From the IMG/VR virus record IMGVR_UViG_3300007276_000054, positions 1-58,403 of that record: a stretch of 58,403 nt of DNA; one strand, written 5' to 3'. Positions within the stretch are counted from its first letter, which is position 1. Every line of letters starts with the position of its first letter. The DNA is from a virus. Below the pieces are notes generated by a model that worked only from the letters and a program-made list of their open reading frames with translations, had not been told where the DNA came from and did no database searches. Positions 46,840 to 52,985 of this stretch are shown piece after piece. The position numbers were made by a program, and so were the translations under genes.

Positions 46840-46876
46840 CCACCACGGCAATCGTTAACATTCATTCACAAATCAG

Positions 46877-46917
46877 GCACAATATGAAGAGACTTTACCC
46901 CGTTACTACTATACAAG
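46877..46917 (+). promoter_or_regulatory. Bipartite early-type promoter element (copy 4 of 8)
   Basis: GCACAATAT, 15-nt spacer, CGTTACTACTATACAAG, ending 11 nt before ATG 46929. This placement rules against starts further upstream (46836, 46884). Confidence 0.65.
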
Positions 46918-46928
46918 ACACAGAGAAA

Positions 46929-47285
46929 ATGAAAAAGATGACAGAATACAATTCAACCCCCATTGCATATGCAAGCTACCCAGCCACAGGTGTGGTAAGG
47001 ACAGACCGAAAGTTCAAGGCTCAAATCCAGTTCTACACTGGCAGCGCATGGGGCCGAGGCACATGGGACTGCACAAAGACCTTCAATGACGAAGGCCACC
47101 TTGACAACTTCATCGCTTACATCGAGCGTACAAAAGGATGGAACTTGGATGAGGTGTGGTACGTGAGCAACATCACTCCACTCAAGGATTCATGGGCCTA
47201 CCAAGGAGACCCGGTGAACCACTCCAAGCTCAGTGCATTCCACAAGCCTAATGGATGGAAGGCGCGAAGAGCAGCAGGTCTTTAA
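46929..47285 (+). CDS. Hypothetical protein (118 aa)
   Basis: Start at ATG 46929, just after a promoter motif (an in-frame ATG also lies at 46938). It begins MKKMTEYNSTPIAYASYPAT, then FKAQIQFYTGSAWGRGTWDC (about 28-47) and YIERTKGWNLDEVWYVSNIT (about 66-85). Trp/Tyr-rich and beta-structured, ending basic. No family recognised. Confidence 0.6.
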   Translation: MKKMTEYNSTPIAYASYPATGVVRTDRKFKAQIQFYTGSAWGRGTWDCTKTFNDEGHLDNFIAYIERTKGWNLDEVWYVSNITPLKDSWAYQGDPVNHSKLSAFHKPNGWKARRAAGL

Positions 47286-47302
47286 CAAAACCCCCACCCA
47301 GA

Positions 47303-47470
47303 ATGATTTTTGACAATTCCCCCAATCCGTTTGTAGAGCTAGACCTTAACAAAGAAGAGTTGGTTGAAGCCTATGGTTTCTTCGCCGATGTAGACCCTGA
47401 AGCCCAGAGTCTGGTGATTAGCGCAATGGATATGAAATACTCCCTGATGGAGCTTGTTAACTTCCATTAA
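47303..47470 (+). CDS. Small acidic hypothetical protein (55 aa)
   Basis: ATG 47303 gives MIFDNSPNPFVELDLNKEEL, then helical VEAYGFFADVDPEAQSLVIS. It lies 17 nt after the 118-aa gene and shares its transcript; the next promoter motif lies 8 nt after its stop. Acidic, helical, no family recognised. Small acidic early proteins are often inhibitors of host enzymes, but nothing here proves that. Confidence 0.5.
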   Translation: MIFDNSPNPFVELDLNKEELVEAYGFFADVDPEAQSLVISAMDMKYSLMELVNFH

Positions 47471-47478
47471 CAACCCGA

Positions 47479-47518
47479 GCACAATAACAGCATACTTGCC
47501 GCGTTATTAATACAGAAG
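47479..47518 (+). promoter_or_regulatory. Bipartite early-type promoter element (copy 5 of 8)
   Basis: GCACAATAA, 14-nt spacer, CGTTATTAATACAGAAG, ending 24 nt before ATG 47543. Confidence 0.7.
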
Positions 47519-47542
47519 CAGTTCAATTAAAATCTTAGTAAA

Positions 47543-48805
47543 ATGACCGAAGTAAAATTCAACATCGACATCGAGACAGACATGATGTCCATCGCTCAAA
47601 GCATAGCAGACAACAACTGCTTGGACATCTTGAAGTCTAAGTACGCCTTCAAGAACGCCCTGTGCGTGGCTTTCTACGACAAACACAAGGACTCTATGGG
47701 CCACTGCAACTTGCGCATCTGGAACGTAAACACTGAAGAGGTGGCTGAGCTCAAGGCAGAGCTTTTGCCAGAGGGACTCACGGAACTTGCGCGGTCAGTT
47801 CGCCAGCGTATGGAGAAGCAAATGATGGAGGAGTCAGGCAGGCGATACGTTTCCATTGGAGGCTCTGAGATGAAGCAGTTCCAAGATGCCATCGATGTGG
47901 CCTTCGGAGTGCAAACATTTCTAAGCGGAAGCAAGCACGACTACAGCTACGAGTTCAACAGAGTCATTGAATGCTTAGACGACATTGCCGACCACGGCTA
48001 CGGTACACGCCTCGACCAAGGCATGATTGAAGAGCGCAACACCCGTGCCCGTCGCAAGTTCAAGCGTGGTCGCTTCCTTAAGAAGGACACCCTGAAGAGC
48101 GGCGAGAGCAGCGCGTACAACATCAACGTGGACGCAGTTGTGCAAGACCACCCAGACATCATGGATGGCATCAAGGTCGTCCCTCCTGTTCTCCGTCTTT
48201 CTAAGGAGCAAGGTGACACTGAATTCACGATGCACCGCGTCTTGCCTGATGGCACCGAGAATTACATGACGTACCCGGACAATCTGTTCGCCGCCGTCAA
48301 CCAGCTGGGCAGTATGCTCAAGCGTCGAGAGGCTGGGGCTATCAAGAAGGCCACCCAGAACGCCGCTCAGGGCCGTGACCTCAAAGAGGACAACGGATTC
48401 TACACCAACGAGGAACTCGCTATCCTGTTGCAAGGTGTTGAGCTCCCTGAGGAGCAGACCTACGCCGTCATCGACACGGGCAAGCCCAACGAGCACAGCT
48501 GTAGCCGTCTGGTGACTGACGCGGAGCGCCACGCTGTTGTAGAGGAGCTGTTCGCAGCTGGTCGCAACCCACGCATCGTCATGAGTGGTATGACCCACGC
48601 CACGGCAAAGAAGGTGGAGGCCAAGCTCCAGCGTTCCGCCTACATCGTCTCGAAGCAGAAGAGTGTTTGCGAGAGCATCACCTCTCTGCGTGAGAAACTG
48701 GAGGAGTTGGTCAAGGAGAACAAGAACTTGTCGGAGTCCAAGTCTGACAACAACGAAGCGATGATGGAGCTAATTAACAGTTCTTCACAAGTCAGCGCAC
48801 AATAA
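47543..48805 (+). CDS. Hypothetical protein with coiled-coil end (420 aa)
   Basis: 420 residues. The N-terminal part (MTEVKFNIDIETDMMSIAQS) has a helical core and two Cys. The middle is basic (NTRARRKFKRGRFLKKDTLK, about 165-184) and followed by a beta-rich segment (VVPPVLRLSKEQGDTEFTMH). The C-terminus is a coiled coil (ITSLREKLEELVKENKNLSE). No family recognised. High expression is suggested by the consensus-like promoter motif and strong codon bias toward C-ending codons. It may act on DNA or a host complex; unknown. Confidence 0.6.
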   Translation: MTEVKFNIDIETDMMSIAQSIADNNCLDILKSKYAFKNALCVAFYDKHKDSMGHCNLRIWNVNTEEVAELKAELLPEGLTELARSVRQRMEKQMMEESGRRYVSIGGSEMKQFQDAIDVAFGVQTFLSGSKHDYSYEFNRVIECLDDIADHGYGTRLDQGMIEERNTRARRKFKRGRFLKKDTLKSGESSAYNINVDAVVQDHPDIMDGIKVVPPVLRLSKEQGDTEFTMHRVLPDGTENYMTYPDNLFAAVNQLGSMLKRREAGAIKKATQNAAQGRDLKEDNGFYTNEELAILLQGVELPEEQTYAVIDTGKPNEHSCSRLVTDAERHAVVEELFAAGRNPRIVMSGMTHATAKKVEAKLQRSAYIVSKQKSVCESITSLREKLEELVKENKNLSESKSDNNEAMMELINSSSQVSAQ

Positions 48806-48836
48806 CAAGGAAAGTCCTGCGTTATTACTGTAGAAG
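48797..48836 (+). promoter_or_regulatory. Bipartite early-type promoter element (copy 6 of 8)
   Basis: GCACAATAA, 14-nt spacer, CGTTATTACTGTAGAAG, ending 21 nt before ATG 48858. The first box overlaps the stop codon of the 420-aa gene. Confidence 0.7.
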
Positions 48837-48857
48837 CCACATGAAAAACACATCATC

Positions 48858-49106
48858 ATGACTGAAAAAATCATTAAGACAACAGAAGACGGATGGGACT
48901 GCGCTCCCTCCATCATGGAGGTATCCGAGCTACTCCCACAGGCTCGTGAGATGTACCACGAGATTCAGTGTTGCAAGCGAAGCATGAGCGCGAAGGACAT
49001 GCTCAGCGACCTCAAAGATTTCGTCACCGACCTCAAGCAAAGGATAGACGATGCCGTTGAAGTATTGGAAGGAGTTGAATTTGAAACCGTTGACGATGAA
49101 GACTAA
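48858..49106 (+). CDS. Hypothetical acidic helical protein (82 aa)
   Basis: 82 residues (MTEKIIKTTEDGWDCAPSIM start), then helices LLPQAREMYHEIQCCKRSMS and VTDLKQRIDDAVEVLEGVEF, ending acidic. It overlaps the next gene (ATGAAGACTAA). No family recognised. Confidence 0.55.
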   Translation: MTEKIIKTTEDGWDCAPSIMEVSELLPQAREMYHEIQCCKRSMSAKDMLSDLKDFVTDLKQRIDDAVEVLEGVEFETVDDED

Positions 49107-49326
49107 AGCATTTATGGTTCCAACCCGACAGCTTACAAAGCGTCTCTCGGACTACGAGTCAGGCAATCTCAATGTAGACCAAGTCCTTGACCTCTATTCT
49201 GTATTGATTCAGAATGGCATGGCGTGGACACTCGAAAGCAAGTACGGAAGAATGGCACGCCATCTCATTGATTCTGGTTCATTAACATCTGATGGCACAA
49301 TAACTCACGAACATCTCCCGTTCTGA
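49096..49326 (+). CDS. Conserved small phage protein, DUF7417-like pattern (76 aa)
   Basis: ATG 49096 overlaps the end of the preceding gene. The protein has RQLTKRLSDYESGNLNVDQV, then LDLYSVLIQNGMAWTLESKY and GRMARHLIDSG. The pattern Tyr-Glu-x-Gly-x-Leu...Leu-Phe/Tyr-x-x-Leu-Ile-x-x-Gly-x-Ala-Trp-x-Leu-x-x-x-Tyr-Gly-Arg is widespread in small phage proteins (DUF7417-like, recalled). Its function is unknown. Its 3' end overlaps the next promoter motif. Confidence 0.65.
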   Translation: MKTKAFMVPTRQLTKRLSDYESGNLNVDQVLDLYSVLIQNGMAWTLESKYGRMARHLIDSGSLTSDGTITHEHLPF

Positions 49327-49335
49327 CTACAGAAA
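49295..49335 (+). promoter_or_regulatory. Bipartite early-type promoter element (copy 7 of 8)
   Basis: GCACAATAA, 15-nt spacer, CGTTCTGACTACAGAAA, ending 17 nt before ATG 49353. The first box lies inside the 3' end of the 76-aa gene. Confidence 0.6.
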
Positions 49336-49352
49336 ACATTAAAACAATTACG

Positions 49353-49589
49353 ATGAGTGCATTTGAAAAAACCCCACGACCATTTAAGGTCGTAATGAAT
49401 AAGGCCACCAAGTCTGGTGTGTTTAAGATTCAAATCGGTGAGCTGGAGCTCAGTATCACCACCCTTGACGGTAACAACGAAGCCGTAGTCTTCTCCAAGA
49501 GTGGAGACCAGATTGCAGAGCGCAGGTTCACAGACTTCAATGAGGTTGTGTCCTTTTTCTGGAAGCTGGAGCACATCGATAGCGAGTGA
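49353..49589 (+). CDS. Hypothetical protein (78 aa)
   Basis: 78 residues, beta-rich (FKVVMNKATKSGVFKIQIGE, ELSITTLDGNNEAVVFSKSG), helical end (FNEVVSFFWKLEHIDSE). It lies 17 nt downstream of a promoter motif. No family recognised. Confidence 0.5.
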   Translation: MSAFEKTPRPFKVVMNKATKSGVFKIQIGELELSITTLDGNNEAVVFSKSGDQIAERRFTDFNEVVSFFWKLEHIDSE

Positions 49590-49593
49590 AGAC

Positions 49594-49689
49594 ATGGACA
49601 ACAAAAACTTTTCTGATACCATGTGCAATATTGGTTGGCTCGGTATCGTTATAACACTGACTCTAATCTTAATTCAATCCAAATGCTAG
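49594..49689 (+). CDS. Possible 31-residue membrane peptide
   Basis: ATG 49594, 4 nt after the 78-aa gene, to TAG 49689. The product starts MDNKNFSDTMCNIGWLGIVI and continues with TLTLILIQSKC, a single hydrophobic segment. It overlaps the next start (ATGCTAG). A promoter motif lies within it, so the frame could also be incidental. Confidence 0.35.
   Translation: MDNKNFSDTMCNIGWLGIVITLTLILIQSKC
49623..49663 (+). promoter_or_regulatory. Bipartite early-type promoter element (copy 8 of 8), recombination operon
   Basis: GTGCAATAT, 15-nt spacer, CGTTATAACACTGACTC, ending 19 nt before ATG 49683. It is the weakest match but has the same spacing. It would drive the six-gene operon ending at the terminator at 51971-52010. 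Confidence 0.5.
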
Positions 49690-49883
49690 AAGTACAAGAG
49701 AAAAACCGGAGGACATTTCAACTCCACGACAGCGAGACAATTTGTAAGCTGTTCCTTAACGCCTGTCGCCAATTAGACGCCGGGAAATTAACACCAGAAG
49801 AGTTTACCCAGAGTTGCATGCGTATCAACGACGAAGCAGAAAACTACGGTCTGTTGGACTCTTTAACTGATTGGGAATCATGA
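49683..49883 (+). CDS. Small helical hypothetical protein (66 aa)
   Basis: ATG 49683 (MLEVQEKNRRTFQLHDSETI), helical and acidic, with CRQLDAGKLTPEEFTQSCMR (about 28-47). It is the first gene of the recombination operon. Its stop overlaps the next ATG (ATGA). No family recognised. Confidence 0.5.
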   Translation: MLEVQEKNRRTFQLHDSETICKLFLNACRQLDAGKLTPEEFTQSCMRINDEAENYGLLDSLTDWES

Positions 49884-50092
49884 GCATTAAAAAAAAGTTC
49901 ATAAGAAAGGTGCTCAAAATGTTGAAACTTTCCCACGGATTCCCGAACTTCGCCAAACAAGCAAACGCGGAGCGGAAAGATTTCGTAACCCTACTGTCTC
50001 AACAGAGCATGATGCTCGACGAATATGAAACTCTAGTTGCTGAGTATGACAAGCAACTCAACCCTGAAACTAAAATTCAATCCAATGAGTGA
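49880..50092 (+). CDS. Small basic helical hypothetical protein (70 aa)
   Basis: ATG 49880 overlaps the previous stop (ATGA). Basic N-terminus (MSIKKKFIRKVLKMLKLSHG) and helical acidic C-terminus (QQSMMLDEYETLVAEYDKQL). It overlaps the annealing-protein start by 8 nt. Possible adaptor; unknown. Confidence 0.5.
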   Translation: MSIKKKFIRKVLKMLKLSHGFPNFAKQANAERKDFVTLLSQQSMMLDEYETLVAEYDKQLNPETKIQSNE

Positions 50093-50642
50093 TTACAAAT
50101 TCAAGACCACGAACATACGTGGCAAAAAATACGTCGAGGTAAGCGAGCGTATCAAATTTTTCCGTCAAGAAGAACGGTTTAAAAACTGGACAATCTCTTC
50201 TGAAATCACGATGTCAGATGACAGGAAAGAGGTTATCTGTAAGACCATCATCGCTGACACAGAACAACGAGTCATCTCTACGGGGCACGCTCACGAAGAG
50301 AGGGCTTCCAGCAACATCAACAAGACTAGCTTCGTAGAGAACTGTGAAACTTCAGCAATCGGAAGAGCTCTAGCCATGCTGGGAATTGGTATCGATGTAA
50401 GTATCGCGTCAGCAAACGAGGTGAAGGACGCCATCGCTAAACAAGACGCCAAGCCAGCAGTAAAGAAACAGACTACTGAGGAGTCTACAGAGAGTGACTA
50501 CCAGAAAGCAATAACCTTCTTGAAGAACTCGTCTGACCCCGTTGATGCGTGGAGCAAGATTAGCAAGCAGTCAAAAACCAAGTTCAGTGACGAGCAGTAT
50601 GACAGACTTCAATCGTTCGTTGCCGAAAAATCCAAGAGCTAA
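50085..50642 (+). CDS. Single-strand annealing protein-like (Erf/Rad52-type, 185 aa)
   Basis: ATG 50085 (MSDYKFKTTNIRGKKYVEVS). The core has VSERIKFFRQEERFKNWTIS, a beta segment, then ENCETSAIGRALAMLGIGID and SIASANEV (about 85-112). The Glu-Asn-Cys-Glu-Thr-Ser-Ala-Ile-Gly-Arg-Ala-Leu-Ala pattern is typical of phage ssDNA-annealing or ERF/Sak-like proteins. The C-terminal tail is disordered, then helical. The next gene, overlapping by one base (TAATG), is a PDDEXK exonuclease. Annealing protein plus exonuclease is the usual phage recombination pair (as RecT/RecE or Red). Confidence 0.6.
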   Translation: MSDYKFKTTNIRGKKYVEVSERIKFFRQEERFKNWTISSEITMSDDRKEVICKTIIADTEQRVISTGHAHEERASSNINKTSFVENCETSAIGRALAMLGIGIDVSIASANEVKDAIAKQDAKPAVKKQTTEESTESDYQKAITFLKNSSDPVDAWSKISKQSKTKFSDEQYDRLQSFVAEKSKS

Positions 50643-51406
50643 TGTTGAGTATTAAGCTAGCAGAAGCAGTAGGTAAGGGCCACTTATCCTATAGCTCAAT
50701 CAAGTACGCACTCCAAGACATGAAGCTTTGGGAGATGTACATGAAAGGCCAGCTCTTTAAGGAGAGCGAGGCACTAACCTTCGGAAGCATGTATGACTGC
50801 CTACTCTTTACTCCTGAGAACTTCGACAAGCAGTTCATGGTGCTCAATGATAGTGCCCAGTGTAAGGAGATTGGCGGGCGTGCCCCTCGAATGACAAACA
50901 AGTACAAAGCTTGGGTCAAGGACTATCACGAAGATGCTGAAGAGAAAGGAGTCAAGCTCATCGGAGAAGACGACTTCAAGAAGGCTAATGAGATGATTGA
51001 AAGACTCAAGGTGAGTGGCGTATTGGAAACCTACCTCATCGGTAACTACCAGCACGAGTTCAATCAGGAAATCAACGGGATACCTGTTCGAGGATTCTTG
51101 GATTGCCTGAACAAAGACTACATCAGTGACCACAAAACCACGAGGAGCTTATCGTCTTTCAGGTATGCAGTAAAAGATTACGGATACGATATCCAAGCTT
51201 ACATCTACTGCTCCGTGTTAGGCATTGACAAGTTCTACTGGGTGGCACAAGAGAAAGCATATCCTTTTGCTATTGGGGTCTATGAAGCAAGTGAAGAGAC
51301 CTTGGCTAGAGGAGAGCAGAAATTCAACAAAGCCGTAGAGAGAATCACCCGGTATTTGGACAACAACCTGAAGACCGATACGTTCTTCATCAAAGAAACA
51401 ATCTAA
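50642..51406 (+). CDS. PDDEXK exonuclease, RecE/DUF3799-like (254 aa)
   Basis: Start LSYSSIKYALQDMKLWEMYM and a Phe-Gly-Ser-Met-Tyr-Asp block near residue 47. Nuclease core: Glu139 (QHEFNQE), RGFLDCL with Asp154, ISDHKTT with Asp163 and Lys165, then YDIQAYIY with Gln185. This Asp-x8-Asp-x-Lys plus Gln helix is the PDDEXK core of phage exonucleases of the RecE/DUF3799 type. It partners with the annealing-type protein translated just before it. Both ends overlap neighbours (TAATG). Confidence 0.75.
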   Translation: MLSIKLAEAVGKGHLSYSSIKYALQDMKLWEMYMKGQLFKESEALTFGSMYDCLLFTPENFDKQFMVLNDSAQCKEIGGRAPRMTNKYKAWVKDYHEDAEEKGVKLIGEDDFKKANEMIERLKVSGVLETYLIGNYQHEFNQEINGIPVRGFLDCLNKDYISDHKTTRSLSSFRYAVKDYGYDIQAYIYCSVLGIDKFYWVAQEKAYPFAIGVYEASEETLARGEQKFNKAVERITRYLDNNLKTDTFFIKETI

Positions 51407-51672
51407 TGACATTGCAACAACTCATCGAGAAAGCAAACTCCCACTTCGGTATCGACGTGACTATGCCAACAAACTTCAGCGGCGATGGTTTTGAACCACG
51501 TTGCCTGACCACGTACTACGCCATCACAAATATGAAGGCTCCGTACAACAAGTTGGCAGACGTCATGAAGTCCGACAGGAACGAGCTTAGACTGATGTGG
51601 TTGTATGCAGAAGGAAACCTCGGCGTAGTGAACAAACGTCGAGCGTACAAAGCGTTCACAAACACTCTTTAA
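51406..51672 (+). CDS. Small HTH-like hypothetical protein (88 aa)
   Basis: 88 residues beginning at a TAATG overlap. It has LQQLIEKANSHFGIDVTMPT, then CLTTYYAITNMKAPYNKLAD and a basic end. The layout (an ageing helix 'Phe-Gly-Ile-Asp-Val', then a Tyr-Tyr-x-Ile helix and 'x-x-Leu-Ala-x-x-Met') recalls DnaA-C-terminal-type HTH proteins of phages, but only weakly. It is encoded in the recombination operon and may bind DNA. Confidence 0.5.
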   Translation: MTLQQLIEKANSHFGIDVTMPTNFSGDGFEPRCLTTYYAITNMKAPYNKLADVMKSDRNELRLMWLYAEGNLGVVNKRRAYKAFTNTL

Positions 51673-51684
51673 TTTTTTCATACC

Positions 51685-51945
51685 ATGGCTGATAACAGCA
51701 ACGTGTATGCGGGATACACAGAATCCCCGCGAGTCCAACAGCGAATCTCTTTCACTACGGAAGAGCTTGATAACCTCAAGCAGTACGCTACTGAGAAAGG
51801 ACGTGTCTACTTGACCGTCGTGTCTGTCCCTCACAAGGACGATAACCGCAAGATGAAAGCCTTTTGTGAGGTCTATGACCCCAACGCTCCCAAAGAGCAA
51901 GACCGAAAGGCAAATGCAATGACTACAACTGAGGTTCCTTTCTGA
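51685..51945 (+). CDS. Hypothetical protein (86 aa), end of recombination operon
   Basis: 86 residues: MADNSNVYAGYTESPRVQQR, a helix (TTEELDNLKQYATEKG), strands (RVYLTVVSVPHKDDNRKMKA), then an acidic, Thr-rich tail ending TTTEVPF. The acidic C-terminal tail resembles the tip of single-strand DNA-binding proteins, but no OB fold is evident. A terminator follows 25 nt later. Confidence 0.5.
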   Translation: MADNSNVYAGYTESPRVQQRISFTTEELDNLKQYATEKGRVYLTVVSVPHKDDNRKMKAFCEVYDPNAPKEQDRKANAMTTTEVPF

Positions 51946-51970
51946 GGAATCCATAGTAGTTGTTAGTGAG

Positions 51971-52010
51971 GGGGGGAGGCATCGACCATCGTATTCTTCC
52001 CCCTTTTTCT
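51971..52010 (+). terminator. Terminator of the recombination operon
   Basis: Stem GGGGGAGG (51972-51979) with CTTCCCCC (51996-52003), then TTTTTCTT. It lies immediately before the tRNA. Confidence 0.8.
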
Positions 52011-52011
52011 T

Positions 52012-52085
52012 GCCCTCGTAGCTCAGATGGATAGAGCAACTGCCTTCTAAGCAGTAGGCCATAGGTTCGATTCCTATCGAGGGTG
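52012..52085 (+). tRNA. tRNA-Arg (anticodon UCU)
   Basis: Full cloverleaf: acceptor GCCCTCG/CGAGGGT (first pair G-U), D arm GCTCAGATGGATAGAGC, anticodon stem ACTGC/GCAGT with loop CTTCTAA (anticodon TCT at 52046-52048), T arm ATAGG TTCGATT CCTAT, discriminator G. CCA is not encoded. It reads AGA (and AGG) codons and resembles the bacterial tRNA-Arg(UCU) closely in D and anticodon arms. It lies between two operons. Confidence 0.95.
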
Positions 52086-52282
52086 CATTAAGTCACACGC
52101 CCATCTTAAACTTTACCTTGTCGGGTGAGGTGGGGTGTCCAGTCCTTTACCTTAAGTATTATAGTAGGAGTAAGGGGTCAAGTCAGGTGGTGTGTGGCGA
52201 CTTGTGTAGGCCCTGTTATGGACATCAAAGACTGACGGCTCGGAAAGACGAGCATCCTCGAACACAATTAAACCAATTATAA
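52086..52282 (+). other. Non-coding region with possible RNA structure between tRNA and replication operon
   Basis: 197 nt without a gene. Possible stems include a 7-bp helix GGTGTCC with GGACATC (one G-U) and a hairpin GCTCG-GAAAGA-CGAGC (52238-52253). An AT-rich stretch, CCTTAAGTATTATAGTAGGA (about 52149-52168), looks like a -10 region. It could be a structured leader or small RNA co-expressed with the tRNA, and must hold the promoter of the replication operon. Confidence 0.4.
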
Positions 52283-52897
52283 ATGAATATTTTTCAAGAA
52301 ACGTGGGAAGAGTACCTGCTAACTATCGGGCACGAGCACGAGAACAACAGGCAGAGACCCAACGTAGAGTGCCGGGCCGCGTTCTCAAATGCGTGCGCAC
52401 CTTTCTTTCACAACGATAACGTTTCAAAACTGTGGTCAAAAGACAGGACTACAGTATACCATTATCTTCGCAGTCACGAAACATACTACAGATACAGCAA
52501 GGATTACAGGGAGTGGTTCAACGCGGCTACACAGGTAGTCACTGACAAGATTGAGCTCGTTGACCTGAATGACTTGACTGGAGAAGCAAAGAATAAAATA
52601 GGAGCTCATGAGCAAATTGATTCAATCACAGGGACAATCAAAGTCCTCCAAAACGTCCTTAGAAAAATCGAAGCCAGAGTACGAGGCAGTAGACCATCCC
52701 AGTCACTACAAGACGGGGGGCAAGGAAGTGTACCAGATGATGCAAGACATATGGGGGACAGAATTGTACATAGGGTTCTGCGAGATGAACAGCTTCAAGT
52801 ATCGGATGAGGGCAGGAAAGAAGCCGGGTCAGTCGATGAGTCAGGACATGGAGAAGGCCAAGTGGTACGAGAACCAAGTGAAGCTACTCAAGGATGA
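52283..52897 (+). CDS. DnaA C-terminal-type HTH protein (204 aa), 3' half overlaps the DUF3310 gene
   Basis: Residues about 30-85 include CRAAFSNACAPFFHNDNVSK, then LWSKDRTTVYHYLRSHETYY and YREWFNAA. The Lys-Asp-Arg-Thr-Thr-Val-Tyr-His...Arg-x-His-Glu pattern is that of the DnaA C-terminal helix-turn-helix, which binds origin boxes. The stretch after residue about 120 is Gly/Arg/Asp/Glu/Ser-rich and lies in an alternative frame over DUF3310, so it may have been overprinted; no stop occurs before 52897. Its stop overlaps the primase-helicase start (ATGA). It may act in replication initiation. Confidence 0.6.
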   Translation: MNIFQETWEEYLLTIGHEHENNRQRPNVECRAAFSNACAPFFHNDNVSKLWSKDRTTVYHYLRSHETYYRYSKDYREWFNAATQVVTDKIELVDLNDLTGEAKNKIGAHEQIDSITGTIKVLQNVLRKIEARVRGSRPSQSLQDGGQGSVPDDARHMGDRIVHRVLRDEQLQVSDEGRKEAGSVDESGHGEGQVVREPSEATQG

Positions 52898-52985
52898 AAG
52901 AGAGAAAGGTAACAATCTACCCGACAATCTATCGCACACAAGAGGCAGTAGTCACGACGTTGGATACTGTTCTAACGAGGATTAA
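52608..52985 (+). CDS. DUF3310-like protein (125 aa)
   Basis: The core reads EYEAVDHPSHYKTGGKEVYQ (about 24-43), then FCEMNSFKYRMRAGKKPG and DMEKAKWYENQVKLL. The HPSHY, Lys-Tyr-x-x-Arg-Ala-Gly-Lys-Lys and Lys-Ala-x-Trp-Tyr signatures are DUF3310. I recall that T7 gp1.7, a nucleotide kinase, is often grouped here; this is not checked. Reading frame is +1 relative to the 204-aa gene, sharing 290 nt with it, and the last 92 nt overlap the primase-helicase start. The tail after residue about 100 is not conserved and may have been gained by overlap. Confidence 0.75.
   Translation: MSKLIQSQGQSKSSKTSLEKSKPEYEAVDHPSHYKTGGKEVYQMMQDIWGTELYIGFCEMNSFKYRMRAGKKPGQSMSQDMEKAKWYENQVKLLKDEREKGNNLPDNLSHTRGSSHDVGYCSNED

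Noticed and set aside
45959-46861. 300-residue open frame on the minus strand
   Set aside because: It is antisense to the ArdC-like gene, which has clear domains; GC-rich codons make long antisense frames likely. Product looks unlike a protein family and has no start signal.
47975-48598. 207-residue minus-strand frame
   Set aside because: Antisense shadow of the 420-aa gene; no promoter and no neighbouring minus-strand gene.
52086-52160. Second tRNA after tRNA-Arg
   Set aside because: No TTCGA-type T arm or anticodon stem could be placed in this stretch.
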